A DNA stretch of 64,000 bases from Robiginitalea sediminis (GCF_002198115.1 NZ_NGNR01000003.1:305546-369545); one strand, 5' to 3'. Positions 32,457 to 41,093 are shown, counted from the stretch's first letter. Numbers and translations: made by a program. The notes: generated by a model from the letters alone, not told the origin.

Positions 32457-32992
32457 AACGGCTTATCGTACTTTTTTTGTTCACGGGTTCGGAGGTTGTC
32501 CGATTTTGGGACACCTGGATTTTCGTTTTCTGGATTTTTCGAATTTTCAGAAAATGAGTTTTTTAAATTTTTCTGTTTTATATCTGTTTTATTGTTTTCT
32601 ATAGTTTGTATATGTTTTATTATAGGTACCAGCGCTTGTCCACTGCTTGTCCCGATATTGGTATGGCACTGGTACAGTGCTTGTCCACTACTTGTCTCGA
32701 AATTGTACATCTTTATTCGGCTTCCCTTAAAAGGGTTGTGAGAAGGTCTGTATTGAATGTATTTCCAGAGACTTAATTCCCGAATGCATCGGTGATAGGT
32801 AGTCTTGGAGCCAATTTTCGAAAGAGCCATGGCTTCGTCTCGGCTGATAAAGAATTCTTTTTTAAAAAAGTAAGCGTTCCAAAAGTGGAAAAGGGCCATG
32901 TACAAACTGATGTGGGTTGGATTGATTCGGCGATCTTTTGAGAATTGCTCGAAAACACCATTGAGATGTCGGATGTAATTAGGTTCCTTCAA
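32453..32992 (-). CDS. Predicted replication/primosomal protein with winged-helix-like N-terminus
   Basis: 179 aa. The first ~105 residues (RRINPTHISLYMALFHFWNAYFF, FISRDEAMALSKIGSKTTYHRCI, RPSHNPFKGSRIKMYNF) have the pattern of a helix-turn-helix domain seen in DnaD-like proteins; the C-terminal ~70 residues are low-complexity, Asn/Lys/Glu-rich. It overlaps the DnaC-like ATPase by 4 bp, and the excisionase-type gene precedes it by 4 bp. I am confident of the gene, less of the function. Confidence 0.72.
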   Translation of the reverse strand: MKEPNYIRHLNGVFEQFSKDRRINPTHISLYMALFHFWNAYFFKKEFFISRDEAMALSKIGSKTTYHRCIRELSLWKYIQYRPSHNPFKGSRIKMYNFETSSGQALYQCHTNIGTSSGQALVPIIKHIQTIENNKTDIKQKNLKNSFSENSKNPENENPGVPKSDNLRTREQKKYDKPL

Positions 32993-32996
32993 AACA

Positions 32997-33278
32997 CTAG
33001 TAGAATTTGTTATCGACCCGGTTTTGCTGCAGGACGCGGGTTATCTCCTCCGCGTCGTAGTAGAGTACCCCGCCCACTTTAGTGTAGGGGATAGTCCCGT
33101 TGATCCGTAGGTTCTGTAATGTGCCAGCAGAAATGCTCAATAGTTTCCTTACTTCCCCGGAACGGAGCCATCGTCTGGGTTTAGATCCACTGGAATGATC
33201 AAGCAGCTCTTTAAGTTCTTCCAGGAGCTCCATTTTGAATTCTCTTAAATCATCGGTGGTAATGAGTTGTGTAGCCAT
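32997..33278 (-). CDS. Excisionase-family HTH protein
   Basis: 93 aa with an HTH_17 domain: WLRSGEVRKLLSISAGTLQNLRINGTIPYTKVGGVLYYDAEE, and an N-terminal helix (MELLEELKELLDH). This is the usual 'excisionase' annotation of Bacteroidota conjugative transposons; most act as transcription regulators. Resembles the protein at 19659-19937 in layout. First gene of the three-gene operon with the replication-like pair. A hairpin lies just upstream (33300-33337). Confidence 0.85.
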   Translation of the reverse strand: MATQLITTDDLREFKMELLEELKELLDHSSGSKPRRWLRSGEVRKLLSISAGTLQNLRINGTIPYTKVGGVLYYDAEEITRVLQQNRVDNKFY

Positions 33279-33299
33279 AAAAAAGGGTTTTAAAAAACA

Positions 33300-33337
33300 A
33301 AGCCGTCACGGTTAGCATTTTTTAGGACGGCTTTGCG
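33300..33337. promoter_or_regulatory. Hairpin upstream of the excisionase-type gene
   Basis: AAAGCCGTC ... GACGGCTTT, with CCGTCACG inside its left arm and TTGATTTGACTTTCG following (33338-33352). The same two words occur at 21493-21520 upstream of the mobilization genes. Either a terminator or a shared protein-binding site. Confidence 0.45.
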
Positions 33338-33397
33338 TTGATTTGACTTTCGTTCGGTAAAATTGTGGGCTTTTGGAGGTAAAAACTCAGAAGGTGT

Positions 33398-33535
33398 ACC
33401 CCAGTGGGGTATTTTTTTCTTTGGGAATAAAATCTTAATTAAAGGTGGTATTTGGCCACAATTTTCACCAAAATAGAGGTGTTAAATAGGGCTGAAATGG
33501 GCCATTACAAAATACCCAAGTGGGGTGTTTTGGGT
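33398..33535. repeat. Short related palindromic words upstream of the excisionase gene
   Basis: TACCCCAGTGGGGTA (33398-33412) and TACCCAAGTGGGGTG (about 33520-33534) are near-identical palindromic words 107 bp apart. The second could form the terminator stem of rteC on the minus strand; the pair may also be an operator. Confidence 0.45.
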
Positions 33536-33540
33536 AAGGT

Positions 33541-34359
33541 CTAAAAGTCATCCGAATCCATTTTTTTCTGCAGTTGCTCGGCTAGTTGATCCAGGAATTT
33601 GGTACGGCTTTTTTTTCGAAATCGCAGTTCGGAATAGCATCGATATACATCTCCCAGATTACATTCAAAATGTTCCTGAAAGAAATCTGCGATTTTCTTG
33701 ACAGAACTATGTCCATGCTCAAAGACGCCCGAGGCCTGGAGTGCATAAATGAGCTCGATCAGATCCACTTTTTGTCCAGTCCATTTAAGTGATTCCTTGA
33801 ATAGATATTCCTGGGAATTAGGTTTATCCAGGAGGTATAGTTGATGGGTCAAATACTTGGCGAATAAACAAGAAGCATGGTATTTGGCAACAAGGGTATC
33901 ATGATTAGTTGAGAAGTCAGGGTCTGAATTGTAATTCCAACTGGTTGCCATTTTACTCGCTCTATTTCTGGTGAAGTAAAGGGTATCCAAATGGGTTTCT
34001 TCTTGTCTAAGGTATCGAATGAATGACGAGTGCTTTTTGTGGAACCGATTTATGGAGGCCATTTTGTCCTTCACTATATTTTGCTTGGCATCCGGTAACA
34101 TTACCGGGCAATTTTCAAGAAGTTTATGGATCTTGAGAAAATAGATCAAATGGGATAGGACAAGGGGTTTTGCGTGTTTGAAAAAGTGAATCTCTTGTTC
34201 TTCAGATTTAAATTCTGTGGATTTGATTATGGATCGAAGGAAATCGAGTTGATTACTGGTTAATTCAATGGCAAATCGAAGACGTTTTAGGTCTATTGTA
34301 TAATCCTGGAGATAGGGATTAATGTACTCAATGTATTTGTCATTATTCATGCACTCCAT
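33541..34359 (-). CDS. rteC: RteC-family regulator of conjugative transfer
   Basis: 272 aa, all-helical. The C-terminal ~100 residues carry the RteC family signature: LKWTGQKVDLIELIYALQASGVFEHG, then VKKIADFFQEHFECNLGDVYRCYSELRFRKKSRTKFLD. In CTnDOT, RteC activates excision/transfer genes downstream of a tetracycline-sensing cascade. No RteA/RteB or tetQ is encoded here, so another input is likely. The gene stands alone upstream of the replication operon, on the same strand. Confidence 0.9.
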   Translation of the reverse strand: MECMNNDKYIEYINPYLQDYTIDLKRLRFAIELTSNQLDFLRSIIKSTEFKSEEQEIHFFKHAKPLVLSHLIYFLKIHKLLENCPVMLPDAKQNIVKDKMASINRFHKKHSSFIRYLRQEETHLDTLYFTRNRASKMATSWNYNSDPDFSTNHDTLVAKYHASCLFAKYLTHQLYLLDKPNSQEYLFKESLKWTGQKVDLIELIYALQASGVFEHGHSSVKKIADFFQEHFECNLGDVYRCYSELRFRKKSRTKFLDQLAEQLQKKMDSDDF

Positions 34360-34601
34360 GATGAGGCTAGGACGTAAGAATTGGTATGGCCTTAAGCGTT
34401 AAACTTGAATAGTGAATTGATAGGTTGATTTCGCTAAATAAGGACTGGGAAATGAAAACTCAATGCAGTAAGACAGCGCCTAACTATCATCTTGGGATTA
34501 TATTTTTTTAACCCAAAAATTTCCACATTTCTTCTCTAGGTATTCAGATTAAATCTTCTGTAGAACTTTTCTCCTTATGAGGTTATCCGGAATCAAGAAG
34601 T

Positions 34602-35411
34602 ATGATAAACTCTATATTGGGAAGAACTAAAAAGCGTTCAAATACAATGAATGAATTACTACCTATCGAAAGTGAGGATTTAAGTGCATGTATGGAGCAG
34701 AAAATCAACAGGTATTTGGAGGGGCTGGACAAATACAATCAAAGTGATTCCCAAAAAATCTTGGAATTATGTCAGGTCGGTAAATTCCTCTGCACCTTTT
34801 TTCCGGAATATGAAATAATGGAAGTGCGGGAAGGGCCCGATTTTATAATTAGCAATGGGATTCGATCAGTAGGATTGGAACATCAATCAATTTATAAGGA
34901 GGACGTTTTAAAAAGAACCGGATTTTTTGAAAATATAGCGCTGCTTGCGGAGCAGGAATTTGATAGCGATCCGGAGATGCCAAACTTTTTGGTGAATTGC
35001 TATCTAAATAAGGACGTTGATTATGGTAATAAACATAAAAAGGAAATTCTCGCTACCTTCATAAAGGTCATTAAAGAATATGTTCTAAAGGATAGAATAA
35101 TTGAGAATAATTTATTTGAACGTCTTATGAAAATGGATCATACTCAAAAAAGTGTGGAGGTTAATTTTGGAGGCTACATGGTGCCGATGCTTAGTGATCA
35201 AAAACTACTGGAAGCCATCCAGAAGAAGGAGCAAAAACTACCTGAGTACATCAAAAACACTTCACTACCTCAATGGCTATTACTATTGATTGGGGGCGTC
35301 GGCGAACATTCATACTATTTGCGTAGAAACACTCAGCTGGATTTTAAGACTTCCTTCGAAAGGATATTCATCTTGGAGGATTTTGACAATCGATTCTATG
35401 AACTAAAATAG
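34602..35411 (+). CDS. Predicted PD-(D/E)XK-like protein of unknown function, next to a type IIG enzyme
   Basis: 269 aa (254 from the alternative start Met16 at 34647). Residues ~60-105 hold a pattern of the PD-(D/E)XK nuclease core: a helix (KILELCQVGKFL), an acidic strand (EYEIMEVREGPDFIIS) and a second strand ending in SVGLEHQSI, that is E..GPD..(x12)..GLEHQ. In many members of this fold the last motif is ExK; here it is E-x-Q. The end (LPQWLLLLIGGVGEHSY) resembles the C-terminal region of several uncharacterised nuclease-like proteins. It is 243 bp upstream of the type IIG gene, same strand. The fold is a motif-based guess. Confidence 0.6.
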   Translation: MINSILGRTKKRSNTMNELLPIESEDLSACMEQKINRYLEGLDKYNQSDSQKILELCQVGKFLCTFFPEYEIMEVREGPDFIISNGIRSVGLEHQSIYKEDVLKRTGFFENIALLAEQEFDSDPEMPNFLVNCYLNKDVDYGNKHKKEILATFIKVIKEYVLKDRIIENNLFERLMKMDHTQKSVEVNFGGYMVPMLSDQKLLEAIQKKEQKLPEYIKNTSLPQWLLLLIGGVGEHSYYLRRNTQLDFKTSFERIFILEDFDNRFYELK

Positions 35412-35654
35412 GAAGGGTAAAAACTGCTTTTACTCAATGGCCTATTCTGCGAACTCCCAAACAATTCAGAAGTAATGGGACAACACTCGCAAGTCATATT
35501 TGGTTTGATGTTAATCCCATTTGGAAATCCAATTTGCGAAAAGGCGAATAAGTACCGGCTACTAAGCAAATTCAAATCTGAGAGAAAGAGCCTATTTTTA
35601 TTTGAGGCTTTGCATATGAATGATAAATTCAACTAGAAAAGAGGCATAAGCAAG

Positions 35655-38600
35655 ATGGAGATTAAAAAATTGAAACCAAGAAAGGCACTTAATAAAGCCT
35701 TTTTGAAAGTAAAACCCAACAGGTCCGAAATCGAAGGTTTCAAGACCAATCTCATCCAGCTGCTTAACAGGACAAATGACACCGAATCGGAAGAGTTTCA
35801 TAAAAACCTTGTCATTGACTTTCTCAAAAAAACCTACTACGACCCAAACCATTTTGTCAACACCAAAGGGCGAAATGACCTTGTAATCCATAACGGAGAC
35901 AAAGCAAAGAGCACGGTCGGAGTAATTATTGAAGCAAAAAAACCGACCAACAAGAATGAAATGATATCGACTGACAAGCTCAATACAAAGGCTTTTCAGG
36001 AATTAATGCTTTACTATCTAAGAGAGCGAATCACACAAAACAACCTCGAAACCAAACATTTGATTATTACAAACATCAATGAATGGTTCATTTTTAATGC
36101 GACCACCTTTGACAGACTATTCGCTCAAAACAAAAAATTAGTAAAGCAATTCAATGAATTTGAAGGTGGTCGATTGGCAGACACCAAAACGGATTTTTTC
36201 TACAAGCAAATTGCCGAGCCATTTATCGCAGATATTAAAACTGAAATTGAATTTACCTACTTCAATTTACAGGATTATCAAAAGCCCCTTCGAAATGAGG
36301 ATAAAACAGACGATAATAAACTTATTGCACTATACAAGCTTTTATCTCCTGAACATCTTTTAAAACTTCCATTTACCAATGACAGCAACAGCCTAGACAA
36401 GCGTTTTTATAGTGAGTTATTGCATATTATCGGTTTAACTGAGACCAAAGAAGGAAGTAAGAAACTAATAGAACGAAACAAATTAGGCGAACGACTATCG
36501 GGGACCATTCTTGAAAATGCTATCATTCAGCTTGACAGTTTGGACAAGATTAGCAGGTTGGAACGACCGAGTCAATTTGGCAATTCACAAGAAGAAAGGC
36601 TTTTCAATATTGCCCTTGAACTTTCCATTACTTGGATCAATAGGATATTATTTCTGAAACTATTGGAAGCTCAACTTATCACCTACCACAAAGGCGATAA
36701 ATCGTATTCATTTCTGAATGTAGACAAAATCAAGAACTATGACGATCTGAATGGATTGTTTTTTCAGGTCTTAGCCCGTAAGCATGAGGAGCGAAACGAA
36801 GATGTTATTAAAGCTTTTGAGAAGGTCCCCTATCTCAATTCTTCCTTATTCGAGCCTACAGATATTGAACAGCAAACACTTTTCATAAGTAATCTAAGGG
36901 ACGATAAAACCATTCCAATTATATCCTCTACTGTGTTGAAAGACCAGCATGGAAAAAAGCGATCAGGAAAGCTAAATGCGATTGAATATCTTTTTGAATT
37001 TCTGGACGCATACGATTTCAGCAGTGAAGGTTCGGAAGAGATTCAGGAGGAAAACAAATCTCTTATTAACGCTTCCGTTCTTGGATTGATTTTCGAGAAA
37101 ATAAACGGTTACAAGGATGGTTCATTTTTCACGCCAGGTTTCATCACTATGTATATGTGTCGCGAAACCATCCGTAAAGCAGTTGTGCAGAAATTCAACG
37201 AGACTAAAAATTGGAAATGTAATGACCTGGATGACCTTTACGATAAAATTGAAGACCGGAAAGAAGCCAATGAGATTGTTAACAGTCTAAAAATTTGTGA
37301 CCCGGCCGTTGGTTCAGGACACTTTTTGGTTTCGGCACTAAATGAAATGATCGCCGTAAAGAATGACTTGAAAATTCTACAAGACCGAGACGGGAAACGC
37401 CTGAAAGAGTATCAGGTTGAAGTGATAAATGACGAACTGATTGTAACTGACGAAGAAGGAGAGCTCTTTGATTATAACCCTAACAACAAAGAAAGCCAAC
37501 GAATACAAGAAGCGCTTTTCCACGAAAAACAAACCATTATTGAAAACTGTCTTTTCGGGGTGGACATCAATCCGAACTCAGTTAAGATTTGTCGATTGCG
37601 TTTGTGGATTGAGCTTTTGAAAAACGCCTATTACAAGAACAACACAGAACTTGAAACGCTCCCTAATATTGATATCAATATAAAATGTGGAAACTCTTTA
37701 GTGAGCCGTTTTGCCATTGATGCAGACCTGAAAAAAGCCTTGAAAAAAAGCAGGTGGACAATTGACAGCTACCGAAAGGCCGTTGATACTTACCGAAATG
37801 CTGAAAGCAAGGAACAGAAAAGAGAAATGGAACGCCTGATAGCCGATATTAAGTCAGATTTCAGGAGTGAAATTTCTTTGAATGATCCAAAAGTTAAACG
37901 TTTTCGCAAACTTTCAGGAGAACTATTTCAACTAACTAACCAAGGGCAGCTTTTTGAAATGGGTAAAAATGAAAAAGCCGCATGGAGCAAGAAAGTGAAG
38001 CAGCTAACCGAACAAACCAATAAGCTAGATGCAGAGATTGAAGAAATAAAGGCCAACAAGATTTTTGAAAACGCTTTTGAATGGCGGTTTGAATTTCCTG
38101 AAGTATTAAATGATGATGGCGATTTTATGGGCTTTGATTGTGTGATAGGTAATCCGCCTTATTTGAACGTAGAATTGATGGAAAAAAGGGATAAGGATTA
38201 TTTCAAAAATGCCTTTACAACCTTTTACAAACGTTCAGATATTTTCAATTTGTTCATAGAATTGGCAACTTCTTCATTGACACAAAATGGAATAATAAAT
38301 TTCATTATCCCTTCAATTGTTTTAAACAATCTCTCATATAGGCCAATTAGAGAACGTTTGTTAAAAAACAATTGGTTAAGCAGAGTTTTTTACACTGGCG
38401 GCAACATTTTTGAAGAGGCAACAGTTGATACCGTTATTCTCTTTATAGATAAGAAAACTGTAAAATCAATAGAGTTAATCGATGCTTTAAATTTCAACCA
38501 ACCACGAACAACGGTAGTTGAAAATGACTTTTTTGAAAAATTCGATTATACAATTAGTGTAAGCGGTGATGAAAACTCAAACAAAATATTTGACAAGTTA

Positions 38601-39371
38601 TTCAAAGCAACTAATATTAATGTTGAGCAGCACTTTGAAGTATTTCAAGGAATAGTAACAGGCAATAATCCAGTTTTTATTTTTGATGAACCCGAACAAT
38701 GGATATCAGCAGAGATTGAACCTGAGCTTTTAAAACCTGTATTACACGGCCGTGACTTCAACAAATGGATTATAAAGAATTCAGAAAGAAAAATCCTTTA
38801 TCTAAATCCAAAGAGCGATATAGACAACTTTAAAAAGGCTAAAAGATATATTGAACCATTCAAAGAAGAATTATCAAAAAGGCGAGAATGTGTTAATGGT
38901 GCAATACCTTGGTTCTCATTACAATGGGCCAGAAACAAAGACTTATTAGATTACACCCCAAAAATAATCATTCAGAATACTCGTAATGAAAGACTAAAAC
39001 CAAGGATCGTAGCCACTGTGGACGAAGTGGGTTATTATGGCTCACAAGGTTTAAACTTTCTAGTTCCCAAGACAGGCGAATATTCAGCATATTTTTTAAT
39101 TGGGATTATAAACTCGACTTTGGTAAATTACCTTTTTGCTACCAAGTTTTTAAATCTTGCAATAAAAGCTGACTACATAAAGCAAATTTCGTTTCCAATG
39201 CCTTCAGACAAGGCTGTAAATGAAATTGAATCTATATCAAAAGAAATATTAAAACTTAAATCAAAAGACATACAAGCAGACACATCAGAACTTGAAAAAC
39301 AGTTAGATTTTTCTGTTTATCATATGTATCATTTAACAGAAGATGAAATTGATATTATCGAGAATACATAG
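35655..39371 (+). CDS. Type IIG (Eco57I/TaqI-like) restriction-modification enzyme
   Basis: 1238 aa single-chain enzyme: endonuclease, adenine N6-methyltransferase and target recognition domain together. The N-terminus has a PD-(D/E)XK site (Asp75 in GRNDLVIH, Glu93-Ala-Lys95 in IIEAKKP). Methylase motif I is DPAVGSGHFLVSALNE (Asp549 on) and motif IV is NPPYLN (Asn833 on); the NPPY tetrad marks N6-adenine methylation. The last ~330 residues (HGRDFNKW, NTRNERLKPRI...) form a TaqI-like specificity domain. The gene is AT-rich compared with the tra genes, so it was probably acquired separately. It protects the element or host from foreign DNA. Confidence 0.92.
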   Translation: MEIKKLKPRKALNKAFLKVKPNRSEIEGFKTNLIQLLNRTNDTESEEFHKNLVIDFLKKTYYDPNHFVNTKGRNDLVIHNGDKAKSTVGVIIEAKKPTNKNEMISTDKLNTKAFQELMLYYLRERITQNNLETKHLIITNINEWFIFNATTFDRLFAQNKKLVKQFNEFEGGRLADTKTDFFYKQIAEPFIADIKTEIEFTYFNLQDYQKPLRNEDKTDDNKLIALYKLLSPEHLLKLPFTNDSNSLDKRFYSELLHIIGLTETKEGSKKLIERNKLGERLSGTILENAIIQLDSLDKISRLERPSQFGNSQEERLFNIALELSITWINRILFLKLLEAQLITYHKGDKSYSFLNVDKIKNYDDLNGLFFQVLARKHEERNEDVIKAFEKVPYLNSSLFEPTDIEQQTLFISNLRDDKTIPIISSTVLKDQHGKKRSGKLNAIEYLFEFLDAYDFSSEGSEEIQEENKSLINASVLGLIFEKINGYKDGSFFTPGFITMYMCRETIRKAVVQKFNETKNWKCNDLDDLYDKIEDRKEANEIVNSLKICDPAVGSGHFLVSALNEMIAVKNDLKILQDRDGKRLKEYQVEVINDELIVTDEEGELFDYNPNNKESQRIQEALFHEKQTIIENCLFGVDINPNSVKICRLRLWIELLKNAYYKNNTELETLPNIDINIKCGNSLVSRFAIDADLKKALKKSRWTIDSYRKAVDTYRNAESKEQKREMERLIADIKSDFRSEISLNDPKVKRFRKLSGELFQLTNQGQLFEMGKNEKAAWSKKVKQLTEQTNKLDAEIEEIKANKIFENAFEWRFEFPEVLNDDGDFMGFDCVIGNPPYLNVELMEKRDKDYFKNAFTTFYKRSDIFNLFIELATSSLTQNGIINFIIPSIVLNNLSYRPIRERLLKNNWLSRVFYTGGNIFEEATVDTVILFIDKKTVKSIELIDALNFNQPRTTVVENDFFEKFDYTISVSGDENSNKIFDKLFKATNINVEQHFEVFQGIVTGNNPVFIFDEPEQWISAEIEPELLKPVLHGRDFNKWIIKNSERKILYLNPKSDIDNFKKAKRYIEPFKEELSKRRECVNGAIPWFSLQWARNKDLLDYTPKIIIQNTRNERLKPRIVATVDEVGYYGSQGLNFLVPKTGEYSAYFLIGIINSTLVNYLFATKFLNLAIKADYIKQISFPMPSDKAVNEIESISKEILKLKSKDIQADTSELEKQLDFSVYHMYHLTEDEIDIIENT

Positions 39372-39505
39372 TTCATCGCCAAATAGTTATATGATTGCCA
39401 GCCCTCCAAATCTAGGTTGACCCAACAAGGCTTTTTAAAGAGCGTATTTGTGAGTATTGTTATAATCCCCTCTTTATGTGTAAATACCTGGATTTCTATA
39501 CTCTA

Positions 39506-40729
39506 TTAGTTCTTAAGTTTAAGTTCTAAAAGTGCCATGTCTTCAGAAATTTTCCTTTCTAATACCCGGGCATAAATCTGCGTTGTGGCAATTTTAGTGT
39601 GTCCAAGAAGTTTAGAAACCGTTTCAATAGGCACCCCGTTTGAAAGAGTAACTATAGTCGCAAAGGTGTGACGAGCCATATGAAAAGTGAGATTTTTTTG
39701 AATTCCCACGGCTTCGGCAACTTCTTTTAAATAGAGATTGAGTTTCTCATTAGTGATTACAGGTAAAAGGGAATTACTGACTTCTGTAATTGGATGCTGA
39801 TCATATTTATTTATGATTTCTTTTGCCTTCTTTAGAATTGGTACTTTTACGGGTACTTTTGTCTTAGCTCGTTTGGTTATTATCCAGTAACTCCCGTCTA
39901 TCCCCAATTGAATATTCTTTTTTGTCAAGCTTATCATATCCGCATAAGAGATACCTGTATAGCAGCTAAAGACAAAGAGATCCCTCACACGATCCAGCCG
40001 ATCAAGAAGGAACTTGTAATCTTCAAGAGCCTTTAATTCTTCCTCAATAAGAAATTCACGATCTGTCCTTGTAAAGTTGGGTTTCCAGCGCAGAAATGGA
40101 TCTTTATCTATCCATTCCAAATGATACCCTAAGGTTACTATCTTTTTGAATCGCTGCAAATGCTTCATCACTGTATTTTGACTCATGGCCTTAGGATGAC
40201 CTTTCGGCCAGTAGTTAAATAAATAGGCTTCAAAATCAGAGATTAATTCATAATTAAGCTCGCCAAGGAATACATCTTCTTTCTTTTTCTTTTCCTTTAA
40301 AAAGCGATTCAAGTAACCAGTAGTTACTCCAAAATTTCGTTTAGTACCTTCGGCCAGAGTATTTTCGGTTTTGCGGTTATGGTAGGTGATAAGGTCTTGT
40401 AGAGTTTTGCGAGTTTCAAATTCCCCCAAATACATGGCCTTAATGATCTTCGCTGTTATAAGTTCGTTTTTTTGGTCCAAGGAATTATAACACTGAATGA
40501 GCTTGGCATGTGCCTGGTCCAAATAATGGTTAACCACTCGAGCAGCTTGAGAATTCCCCTTAGCCCGTTGTCTATTCGGATCCCAAAGGTCTTTATTGAC
40601 TTTAATTTTCAGACTAAAATTAACCCTCTTCCCATTCACTGTGATACGGGAATAAATTGGGGTAAGATCCTGAGAGGATCTATTGAAGTAGGTCCAGAAA
40701 AGAATCGAAAAAGTTTTTTTAGAACGCAT
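39506..40729 (-). CDS. Tyrosine integrase of the ICE (IntDOT-like)
   Basis: 407 aa site-specific recombinase that inserts the element into tRNA-Arg. Arm-binding N-terminal domain (ARM/phage_int_SAM_5-like, 1-110), core-binding domain (~115-225), catalytic domain (~235-405). Catalytic residues: Lys286-291 region, His350 and Arg353 (FHMARHTFAT), His377 (LLGHTK), Tyr386 (QIYAR). The first Arg of the RKHRHY set is replaced by Ser261 (CYTGISYADM), as I recall for IntDOT of CTnDOT. The gene is 235 bp from the tRNA and reads away from it, the normal arrangement. It is the only recombinase among the stacked elements. Confidence 0.93.
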   Translation of the reverse strand: MRSKKTFSILFWTYFNRSSQDLTPIYSRITVNGKRVNFSLKIKVNKDLWDPNRQRAKGNSQAARVVNHYLDQAHAKLIQCYNSLDQKNELITAKIIKAMYLGEFETRKTLQDLITYHNRKTENTLAEGTKRNFGVTTGYLNRFLKEKKKKEDVFLGELNYELISDFEAYLFNYWPKGHPKAMSQNTVMKHLQRFKKIVTLGYHLEWIDKDPFLRWKPNFTRTDREFLIEEELKALEDYKFLLDRLDRVRDLFVFSCYTGISYADMISLTKKNIQLGIDGSYWIITKRAKTKVPVKVPILKKAKEIINKYDQHPITEVSNSLLPVITNEKLNLYLKEVAEAVGIQKNLTFHMARHTFATIVTLSNGVPIETVSKLLGHTKIATTQIYARVLERKISEDMALLELKLKN

Positions 40730-40815
40730 AGTTGTTTGGTTTTAAGAATTAGAATTCCGTTTGACGAAAGCCAAATCAACTATGTAATCTGTGTAGGGTT
40801 CTGAAATCCTAAATC

Positions 40816-40861
40816 GTCAACATGTTGACAGATTCAAAAATATGTTGACGATCTGTGAACC
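40816..40861. promoter_or_regulatory. Candidate integrase arm-binding sites at tRNA-proximal end
   Basis: A perfect 14-bp palindrome GTCAACATGTTGAC (40816-40829) and, 15 bp on, GTTGACGATCTGTGAACC (40844-40861). The latter differs at one base from GTTGACGATTTGTGAACC at 4371, 7836 and 13972, in the distal ends of the elements. Both copies lie within 160 bp of an att core. Inference: binding sites of integrase or a regulator. Confidence 0.6.
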
Positions 40862-40907
40862 TTTTAACACAAATTAATTCAATTTAAATGATGGTCCAAA
40901 AATCACA

Positions 40908-40938
40908 AAACCCTGTAAATCATAGGATTTACAAGGTT
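40908..40938 (-). terminator. Terminator of tRNA-Arg provided by the ICE
   Basis: AAACC(C)TGTAAATC / GATTTACA(A)GGTTT hairpin, T-rich on both sides, 27 bp downstream of the tRNA 3' end. It lies inside the ICE and so replaces whatever terminator the tRNA had before integration. Confidence 0.75.
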
Positions 40939-40964
40939 TTGATTTGCTTTGGTAATCAATTTAG

Positions 40965-41038
40965 TGACCACGCCAGGATTCAAACCTGGAACCTTCTGAG
41001 CCGTAATCAGATGCGCTATTCAGTTGCGCCACGTGGCC
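40965..41038 (-). tRNA. tRNA-Arg (anticodon ACG)
   Basis: 74 nt cloverleaf read on the minus strand: acceptor GGCCACG/CGTGGTC (one G-T pair), D-stem GCGC/GCGC, anticodon stem TCTGA/TCAGA with loop TTACGGC (anticodon ACG), T-stem CCAGG/CCTGG with TTTGAAT loop, discriminator A; CCA not encoded. ACG is normally edited to ICG. The 3' end (40965-40987) is the integrase target and is kept intact because the ICE brings an identical sequence. The promoter is at 41064-41093. Confidence 0.95.
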
Positions 41039-41063
41039 GATGGGTTTCCCTTAAAAAGGGATG

Positions 41064-41093
41064 CAAATATATTTCTTTTTAGATTTAGGGCAA
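41064..41093 (-). promoter_or_regulatory. Promoter of tRNA-Arg
   Basis: On the minus strand: TTG (41093-41091), 19 bp, TATATTTG (41071-41064), an exact match to the Bacteroidota consensus TTG-N19-TAnnTTTG. The predicted start would be about 20 nt before the tRNA 5' end. Confidence 0.65.

Larger units (their letters stand above)
13897..40987. mobile_element. 27-kb integrative and conjugative element in tRNA-Arg
   Basis: Direct repeats of the tRNA-Arg 3' end bound a segment with a tyrosine integrase next to the tRNA, relaxase and accessory protein, coupling protein, a Bacteroides-type type IV secretion operon (TraE-F-G-I-J-K-M-N), a replication/partition-like pair, an excisionase-type HTH protein and RteC. 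All core functions of a conjugative transposon are present except recognisable TraL, TraO, TraP and TraQ. Cargo lies at both ends. No transposase or clear gene disruption is seen, so the element may be active (inference). Confidence 0.88.
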
